Of a DNA stretch of 64,000 bases, positions 58,704 to 64,000 are shown piece after piece. Numbering within the stretch: position 1 is the stretch's first letter; each line of letters begins with the position of its first letter. The stretch is from Hungatella hathewayi (GTDB taxonomy: Bacteria > Bacillota > Clostridia > Lachnospirales > Lachnospiraceae): positions 5,668,001-5,732,000 of the forward strand of contig CP102274.1 of the NCBI GenBank assembly GCA_025149285.1. Reading direction: 5' to 3'. The position numbers and the translations under genes were made by a program. The notes under the pieces are model-generated. The model did no database searches and was not told where the DNA came from. It was given only the letters and a program-made list of their open reading frames with translations.

Positions 58704-60374
58704 TTAATTCCCCGGTACCTCCAGGATTGCCCCTTTGCTTGCCGGTGCTGCCATAGCAGCATAACGCGCTAAGTATCCGGTCGTTACCTCCGGTACTCTC
58801 GGCTGCCATTTCGCCTTTCTTGCCGCCATCTCCTCATCGGAAATCTTCACGTCCAGACGGTTGTTATTGATATCAATACAGATCATGTCACCTTCTTCGA
58901 CTAACGCAATCGGTCCGCCTGCTGCGGCTTCCGGGCACACATGGCCGATCGATGCGCCTCTCGATGCGCCGGAGAACCGGCCGTCCGTGATCAGCGCCAC
59001 CTCTGAGCCAAGTCCCATGCCTGCGATGACGGAAGTCGGGTTAAGCATCTCTCTCATTCCCGGGCCCCCCTTCGGTCCCTCGTAACGGATCACAACCACG
59101 TCACCTGCCACGATCTTTCCGCCTTTGATCGCCGCCACCGCGTCTTCTTCACAGTCAAAGACTCTGGCCGGACCTTCATGCTTCAACATCTCAGGAGCCA
59201 CCGCGGAACGCTTCACCACTGCGGAATCAGGAGCTAAATTGCCCTTTAAGATGGCGATGCCGCCGGTCCTGCTGTATGGATTTTCTACCGGGCGGATCAC
59301 CTCCGGATTTAAGTTGACACAATTTTTAATATTCTCACCGACTGTTTTGCCGGTTACTGTCATGCAGTCCAGGTTTAGGAGTCCCAGCTTGCTGATCTCC
59401 TTCATAACAGCGTAAATACCGCCGGCCTCATTCAAATCTTCTATATAAGTAGGACCCGCCGGCGCCAGATGACAGAGATTCGGAGTCTTCGCGCTTATTT
59501 CATTGGCTATGTCCACGTTTAACTCCACGCCGGCCTCGTGTGCAATGGCCGGCAGATGAAGCATGCTGTTGGTGCTGCAGCCCAGGGCCATATCCATGGT
59601 AAGTGCATTCTTAAATGCGGCCTCCGTCATGATGTCGCTGGGTTTTATATTTTTCCGGTACATCTCCATGACCTGCATGCCGGCGTGCTTTGCCAGCTTC
59701 AGACGTTCGGAGTAAACCGCAGGAATCGTCCCATTTCCCTGTAATCCCATGCCCAGAACCTCGGTTAAGCAGTTCATGCTGTTGGCCGTATACATACCGG
59801 AACAGGAGCCGCAGGTCGGGCAGGCCTTGCACTCATACTCTCTGACCTCTTCTTCTGACATGGTGCCCGCTGTATAGGCGCCTACCGCCTCAAACATACT
59901 GGAAAGACTGGTCTTATGTCCCTGCACATGGCCCGCTAACATTGGTCCGCCGCTGACGAACACTGTGGGTACATTAATGCGCGCCGCTGCCATTAAAAGT
60001 CCGGGGACATTCTTATCGCAGTTGGGAACCATGACGAGAGCGTCAAACGCGTGGGCCTTCGCCAGACATTCTGTGGAATCCGCAATCAAATCTCTCGTTA
60101 CCAGGGAATACTTCATGCCGATGTGGCCCATGGCGATTCCATCACAGACGGCGATAGCCGGAACCATGACCGGGGTTCCTCCCGCCATGGCAACTCCCAT
60201 CTTAACGGCCTGAACGATCTTATCCAGATTCATATGGCCCGGTACAATCTCATTATAGGAACTGACGATACCGACGAGCGGACGCTCCATCTCTTCTTCC
60301 GTCATTCCGAGGGCATTGAACAGGGAGCGGTGAGGCGCCTGCTGCATGCCCTTTTTTACTGAATCACTCTTCAT
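58704..60374 (-). CDS. ilvD: dihydroxy-acid dehydratase
   Basis: A 556-residue Fe-S dehydratase. Cysteines in NCDKNVPG and CPTCGSCSGMYTANSM hold the cluster; RFSGASRG is a conserved active-site part. It acts two steps after IlvB. It follows leuB by 35 bases and precedes ilvB by 19. Confidence 0.95.
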   Translation of the reverse strand: MKSDSVKKGMQQAPHRSLFNALGMTEEEMERPLVGIVSSYNEIVPGHMNLDKIVQAVKMGVAMAGGTPVMVPAIAVCDGIAMGHIGMKYSLVTRDLIADSTECLAKAHAFDALVMVPNCDKNVPGLLMAAARINVPTVFVSGGPMLAGHVQGHKTSLSSMFEAVGAYTAGTMSEEEVREYECKACPTCGSCSGMYTANSMNCLTEVLGMGLQGNGTIPAVYSERLKLAKHAGMQVMEMYRKNIKPSDIMTEAAFKNALTMDMALGCSTNSMLHLPAIAHEAGVELNVDIANEISAKTPNLCHLAPAGPTYIEDLNEAGGIYAVMKEISKLGLLNLDCMTVTGKTVGENIKNCVNLNPEVIRPVENPYSRTGGIAILKGNLAPDSAVVKRSAVAPEMLKHEGPARVFDCEEDAVAAIKGGKIVAGDVVVIRYEGPKGGPGMREMLNPTSVIAGMGLGSEVALITDGRFSGASRGASIGHVCPEAAAGGPIALVEEGDMICIDINNNRLDVKISDEEMAARKAKWQPRVPEVTTGYLARYAAMAAPASKGAILEVPGN

Positions 60375-60409
60375 ATTATAACACTCCTTTTCTATGTACT
60401 TGTATCAGG

Positions 60410-61492
60410 TTAAATCCGCTCTGCGATTAAATCTCCCATCTCACTGGTGGAAACCTTCTTACATCCTTCCGACATGATATCGCCCGTTCTGAAGCCATCG
60501 GACAATACCTTCTGAACAGCCGCTTCCACCGCATCCGCTTCCCGGTCAAGATCAAAGGAAAAACGAAGCATCATGGCCGCCGACAGAATCGTGGCAATCG
60601 GATTGGCAATGTTCTGTCCCGCAATATCCGGTGCGGAGCCGTGGCTCGGCTCATACATGCCGAATTTGCCTTCATTCATGCTGGCAGATGACAGCATACC
60701 GATGGAACCGGTAATCATACTCGCTTCGTCGGATAAAATATCTCCGAACATGTTCTCGGTTAAGACTACATCGAACTGGCCCGGATTCATCACCAGCTGC
60801 ATCGCACAGTTATCGACCAGCATATGCGTAAGCGTCACTTCCGGATAATCCCTGGCAACCTCTTCGACGACCTTTCTCCACAGTCTGGAAGAATCCAGTA
60901 CGTTGGCCTTATCTACACTGATCACGCTCTTTCTGCGTTTCATGGCAATGTCAAATGCCTTTACGGCAATTCTTCTGATCTCGTTCTCGTTATATGTAAG
61001 GGTATCCACGGCTGTCATCACGCCGTCCACTTCCGTCGTATGGCGCTCTCCGAAATACAGACCGCCGGTCAGTTCCCTCATGATGACCATGTCAAATCCA
61101 TCGCCGATGATCTCCTTTTTTAAAGGGCAGGCCTCTGCCAGTTCCTCGTAGAGATAAGCCGGACGGATATTGGCGAATAAATTAAGACCCTTGCGGATTG
61201 CCAACAGGCCCGCCTCAGGTCTCAAGTTCGGTGCCACGTCGTACCATCTCGAATTTCCCACGTCTCCTCCGACTGCTCCGAGAAGAACGGAATCACTTTT
61301 TTTTGCTGTCTCCAATGCTTCATCCGTAAGAGGAACACCGTACGCGTCGATGGATACTCCTCCCATCAAAACCTCGGTATAAGAAAACTCATGGCCGTAC
61401 ACGGTTCCGATCCTGTCCAGGACTTTTCTTGCCTCTCTAATGATCTCCGGCCCAATCCCATCACCGGGAATTACCGCTATATTATAACTCAT
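60410..61492 (-). CDS. leuB: 3-isopropylmalate dehydrogenase
   Basis: A 360-residue NAD-dependent decarboxylating dehydrogenase of leucine synthesis. Motifs: VIPGDGIGPEII (start), RELTGGLYFG for substrate and EPSHGSAPDIAGQ. The ATG at 61492 follows GAGGGAGA; an in-frame GTG at 61513 overlaps that site. It is the first gene of leuB-ilvD-ilvB-serC-serA-DUF1015. Confidence 0.95.
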   Translation of the reverse strand: MSYNIAVIPGDGIGPEIIREARKVLDRIGTVYGHEFSYTEVLMGGVSIDAYGVPLTDEALETAKKSDSVLLGAVGGDVGNSRWYDVAPNLRPEAGLLAIRKGLNLFANIRPAYLYEELAEACPLKKEIIGDGFDMVIMRELTGGLYFGERHTTEVDGVMTAVDTLTYNENEIRRIAVKAFDIAMKRRKSVISVDKANVLDSSRLWRKVVEEVARDYPEVTLTHMLVDNCAMQLVMNPGQFDVVLTENMFGDILSDEASMITGSIGMLSSASMNEGKFGMYEPSHGSAPDIAGQNIANPIATILSAAMMLRFSFDLDREADAVEAAVQKVLSDGFRTGDIMSEGCKKVSTSEMGDLIAERI

Positions 61493-61555
61493 CTTTATCG
61501 TCTCCCTCTTCACAATTCTGTTCTGTCACTGTACCATGCTGATGTATTTCCCTTC

Positions 61556-61584
61556 ATCATAGAACATTTAAAGGGATTTTTCAA
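61556..61584 (-). promoter_or_regulatory. promoter of the leuB-ilv-ser operon
   Basis: On the minus strand TTGAAA (61584-61579), 17 bases, TATGAT (61561-61556), about 64 bases before the leuB start. There is no T-box motif or terminator between it and leuB. Confidence 0.8.
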
Positions 61585-61596
61585 CTATATTACGGG

Positions 61597-61611
61597 ATTT
61601 TTCTGCAAAAT
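61597..61611. promoter_or_regulatory. CodY-like box upstream of the leuB promoter
   Basis: ATTTTTCTGCAAAAT matches the CodY consensus AATTTTCWGAAAATT at 12 of 15 positions. It lies 12 bases upstream of the -35 box. CodY commonly controls branched-chain amino acid genes in Firmicutes, so the match is plausible, but three mismatches in AT-rich DNA leave room for chance. Confidence 0.45.
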
Positions 61612-61738
61612 ACTATATGAGATTGGAATTAGTACTATAAATGGAAGTTATACACCATTCTTCCTCCACTGCTCCTTGTCCATTATTTTCCCTCAGGAAC
61701 AGGAGGAAAAGCGAAAGTCCCGAAAAACCTTTGCAGTG

Positions 61739-61793
61739 AAAAGAGGATATCCGGCAGTCTGTAAACGCAGACTGATGGGACATCCTCTTTTTG
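61739..61793 (-). terminator. terminator between malY and leuB
   Basis: AAGAGGAT and ATCCTCTT outer arms with CAGTCTG and CAGACTG inner arms. T and A runs lie on both sides, 43 bases after the MalY-type stop codon on the minus strand. Confidence 0.75.
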
Positions 61794-61835
61794 CTGATTT
61801 CTACCGTGTTTCTGCTTATCTCAAACGGTTGTGCC

Positions 61836-63014
61836 TTATAAAGTATCAAGCGCCGCTTTCATTCTCTTCATGCATTCTTCCACCGTACTTCTCTGGGCAG
61901 CTGCATTGATCCGTTCAAATCCGCTTCCCTCCGGTCCGAAAATATAACCTTCATCGAAGATAATGCCGGCTTTCCTGACCATCAGTGCTTCCAGCTTCTC
62001 AGAATCGGAGCAGTATTCATTCAAATCCAGCCATACCAGATAAGTGCCCTGGCAGTCCATCATCACCGCCTTCGGCAGGTTCTCCTTTACAAACTCTTCT
62101 ATATAACGGATATTTCCATCGATATAGGCTCTGGCCTGGTCCAGCCATTCCTCCCCTTCCGTATAAGCCGCGATGATGGCGGTCAGTCCAAACGGACTGC
62201 ACATGCCAACGGATAAACGGTTCGAGACGACCTCTGTCCACTGCTCCTGGTACTCCTTATTCGGTATTATAATGTTGGAAAACTGCATACCGGCCAGGTT
62301 GAAGGTCTTACTCGGAGCGGTACAGACGATGATTCTGTCGCTGTAGTCCGGCGCAAGTTTTAACAACGGAGTGTGCGTAACTCCGATTCTCGTTAAATCT
62401 GCATGAATTTCATCGGAAATAATCCATTTATCATACTTCTTTGCAATGTCGACAACCTTCCTTAACTCATCCTCTCTCCACACACGGCCAACCGGGTTAT
62501 GAGGGCTGCACAGAATCATTCCCTTTGTATTGTCATCGGCAAATTTTCTGTCCAGATCATCGAAATCCATCTCGTAGGTATTGCCTTTTCTGATGAGAGG
62601 ATTATTGACCACTTTCCTGCCGTTAGCCTCCACTTTTCCGGTAAATGGATGGTAAACCGGTCTCTGGATAATCACCCCGTCTCCTTCCTTCGTCAGAAAC
62701 TGAATTAAAAATGCCAGCGCCGGAACGACCCCCGGACTGAAGAATATATCATGTTTGTCGATCTCCCATCCAAAACGCTTCCGGTACCATCCCATAACGG
62801 CCTGTTTGCACTCCTCATTCTCATAAACCGTATAACCGAAAATCTTCTGGTCGATCCGTTCATGAAGAGCGCGTATAATCGGCTCCGCGCAAGGCAGGTC
62901 CATATCCGCGATGGATACCGGAATCGCATTCTCACCGGCTTCCTCCGGTATCGTGTCATACTTGCAGCAGTATGTGCCTCTTCTTTCTACCCGTGTGTCA
63001 AAATCATACTTCAT
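61836..63014 (-). CDS. MalY/PatB-type PLP-dependent C-S lyase or aminotransferase
   Basis: A 392-residue fold-type I PLP enzyme. IADMDLPCAEPI near the start, CSPHNPVGRVW (cofactor contact Asn), ISDEIHADL (PLP Asp) and the PLP lysine in APSKTFNLAG (about 233-242). Family members act as cystathionine beta-lyase (PatB, MalY). The ATG at 63014 has AGGAGG just before it; a start at 63041 is possible but without a site. It is a single gene. Confidence 0.9.
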   Translation of the reverse strand: MKYDFDTRVERRGTYCCKYDTIPEEAGENAIPVSIADMDLPCAEPIIRALHERIDQKIFGYTVYENEECKQAVMGWYRKRFGWEIDKHDIFFSPGVVPALAFLIQFLTKEGDGVIIQRPVYHPFTGKVEANGRKVVNNPLIRKGNTYEMDFDDLDRKFADDNTKGMILCSPHNPVGRVWREDELRKVVDIAKKYDKWIISDEIHADLTRIGVTHTPLLKLAPDYSDRIIVCTAPSKTFNLAGMQFSNIIIPNKEYQEQWTEVVSNRLSVGMCSPFGLTAIIAAYTEGEEWLDQARAYIDGNIRYIEEFVKENLPKAVMMDCQGTYLVWLDLNEYCSDSEKLEALMVRKAGIIFDEGYIFGPEGSGFERINAAAQRSTVEECMKRMKAALDTL

Positions 63015-63237
63015 CTTGCAGCCTCCTGTCCCATGTTCCACTTTTTACATAAGCCAATTAATATTTAATCTGCTTAACTATCTATCATACTCTCAGATTA
63101 ATACAGTTCCTGCTGTTTGTCAACTGAAATCTTTCAACGCTTGAATCTGCCCGTAAACCATGGTATGATACAGGTAATTCATACTATCTGTAATGGGAAC
63201 TGCCAAACCGCAACCAGAACATGGAGGGTGTACCAAG

Positions 63238-63489
63238 ATGATCACCATATTTAACAGAAAAGAACTGGCAATTACTTATTCCATCAGTGAGCAGGCACGA
63301 ATCCGTAATCTTCTGGCGGCCGAAGGAATCAAATACATCATCGATACCAAAGGGACTTTCATGCGTAATTTTGGATCGCGGGGAGCCACCATACAGCAGT
63401 TTGGTGAGAATATCACGGCCGGCACAGAATACCGAATCTACGTTTTGAAATCAGATTATGACAAAGCATCACATCTTATCCATAAGTAA
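63238..63489 (+). CDS. small conserved-type protein of unknown function
   Basis: An 83-residue soluble protein starting MITIFNRKELAIT. The order of strands and helices, ending YRIYVLKSDYDKASHLIH, resembles DUF2007-type signal-transducing domains. GGAGGG precedes the ATG at 63238; the frame opens earlier at 63193 without a site. It has its own upstream space of 220 bases and a terminator. Confidence 0.7.
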   Translation: MITIFNRKELAITYSISEQARIRNLLAAEGIKYIIDTKGTFMRNFGSRGATIQQFGENITAGTEYRIYVLKSDYDKASHLIHK

Positions 63490-63496
63490 CAGGACA

Positions 63497-63541
63497 GACA
63501 GGGCCGCAGCGAAAGTTCTATGCTTTCGCTGCGGCCCTGTC
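63497..63541. terminator. bidirectional terminator
   Basis: GACAGGGCCGCAGCGAAAG and CTTTCGCTGCGGCCCTGTC form a perfect 19-bp stem with a 7-base loop. It separates the convergent small gene and the MarR gene. Confidence 0.88.
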
Positions 63542-63543
63542 TC

Positions 63544-64000
63544 TTATTCGGCCCCGCTGTTTCCCGACAGCTGCCGGCTTTCCTCTACGTCCAGCTTAAA
63601 CGCTCTGTTTAACTGCTTCTGAATTCCAATATACGTTCTCATCTCCTCCTCGGAGATCCCATCCAGCATATGATACGTCCTCTCATAGCAGGCATTCTCA
63701 AACTCTTCATGCTTTTTATAAATCACTTTCCCTTCCTCTGTCAGATAAAGGTTATATTCCCGGTTATTCTTTTCGTTCCGCTCCTGCCTGATCCATTCCT
63801 TTTTCTTAAGCTTGCGGATCAGCTGGGAGCAGGCGCTGTTGGTCTTATCAAACACCCGGGACAGTTCCGAAGCTGTAATTCCCGGCTGGTCACCGACGGC
63901 CTTAATAATCTGAGATTCTGCCTGGTAGAGGACGGTTCCGCGATAATCATGGAGCAGCGAATCGTATTCTTCAATCGCATCGACGCCTTCATCCAGCGTT
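63544..64000 (-). CDS. MarR family transcriptional regulator (5' end outside window)
   Basis: The frame is open from the stop at 63544 to the window edge, giving at least 151 residues. Winged helix: ITASELSRVFDKTNSACSQL (recognition part; given as ITASELSR and KTNSACSQLIRKL) and the wing RNEKNNREYNLYLT. C-terminal dimer helices follow. The GTG at 63855 seen as a possible start lies inside the helix-turn-helix, so the true start is beyond position 64000. Confidence 0.85.
   Translation of the reverse strand, partial: TLDEGVDAIEEYDSLLHDYRGTVLYQAESQIIKAVGDQPGITASELSRVFDKTNSACSQLIRKLKKKEWIRQERNEKNNREYNLYLTEEGKVIYKKHEEFENACYERTYHMLDGISEEEMRTYIGIQKQLNRAFKLDVEESRQLSGNSGAE

Noticed and set aside
61493..61835. 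T-box or leucine-codon attenuator upstream of leuB
   Set aside because: No T-box sequence, no Leu-rich leader peptide and no terminator between the promoter and leuB; the hairpin at 61739-61793 lies before the promoter and fits termination of the malY-type gene.
63544..63855. Complete 103-residue MarR gene starting at GTG 63855
   Set aside because: The frame stays open to the window edge and the upstream codons encode the first part of the helix-turn-helix, so the gene is partial.

Overview
The window looks like the chromosome of an anaerobic, spore-former-type Firmicute, most likely a Clostridium cluster XIVa / Lachnospiraceae relative. This is inferred from [FeFe] hydrogenases, class III fructose-bisphosphatase, a Gat-type PTS with a LevR-like regulator, Firmicute-style AGGAGG ribosome binding sites, sigma-A promoters (TTGACA-N17-TATAAT) and a moderate, gene-to-gene variable GC content. 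No phage, large transposon or CRISPR array is present. The taxon cannot be fixed from sequence reading alone.

Layout. 0.1-3.3 kb: a membrane-stress operon (NfeD-like protein, flotillin, PspA). 3.3-10.5 kb: a sugar PTS operon (EIIB, EIIC, class II aldolase, small membrane protein, EIIA, HPr-like protein, LevR-like regulator) lying exactly between two gene relics: a glgB remnant on its left and a shrunken nfeD-flotillin-pspA remnant on its right. 10.5-14.3 kb: glgB, a TetR regulator and a Na+/Ca2+-exchanger family gene behind a yybP-ykoY (Mn2+) type riboswitch. 14.4-15.4 kb: a RhuM-Fic gene with a premature stop. 15.6-20.6 kb: a hydrogen module ([2Fe-2S] protein, PAS-containing sensory [FeFe] hydrogenase, SpoIIE-type phosphatase, group-B-like [FeFe] hydrogenase). 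20.6-26.3 kb: purine salvage (adenine deaminase, PNP) and a NitT/TauT-type ABC transporter with an attenuated leader. 26.3-28.2 kb: a lipoprotein and a glycosyltransferase. 28.5-29.6 kb: seven tRNA genes plus a 28-residue membrane peptide gene. 29.6-32.1 kb: an AraC regulator and a GH4 enzyme. 32.2-39.7 kb: a PucR regulator divergent from a xanthine dehydrogenase-family operon. 39.6-44.7 kb: housekeeping phosphoesterases, RdgB, a secreted papain-like protease, an rRNA methyltransferase and a rhodanese. 44.8-52 kb: an Asn/Ser/Gln-repeat protein, two NlpC/P60 wall hydrolases, a DUF1700 protein, class III Fbp, an MBL-fold enzyme and an M23 peptidase. 52-64 kb: an iron alcohol dehydrogenase, a branched-chain amino acid plus serine operon (leuB-ilvD-ilvB-serC-serA-DUF1015), a MalY-type lyase, a small protein and a partial MarR regulator.

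Most unusual content. (1) Three long, nearly perfect palindromic elements sit between genes; one has an 8-bp target duplication and has landed in the loop of a transcription terminator. (2) The PTS island is bracketed by reciprocal relics of its neighbours, its AAA+ regulator has lost the sigma-54 contact loop, its HPr lacks the regulatory serine, and its promoter is a sigma-A type followed by a perfect 16-bp palindrome. (3) The FAD subunit of the xanthine dehydrogenase-family enzyme has a complete GltD-like NAD(P)H oxidoreductase module inserted into it. (4) A sensory hydrogenase, a PP2C-type phosphatase and a catalytic hydrogenase form one probable operon.
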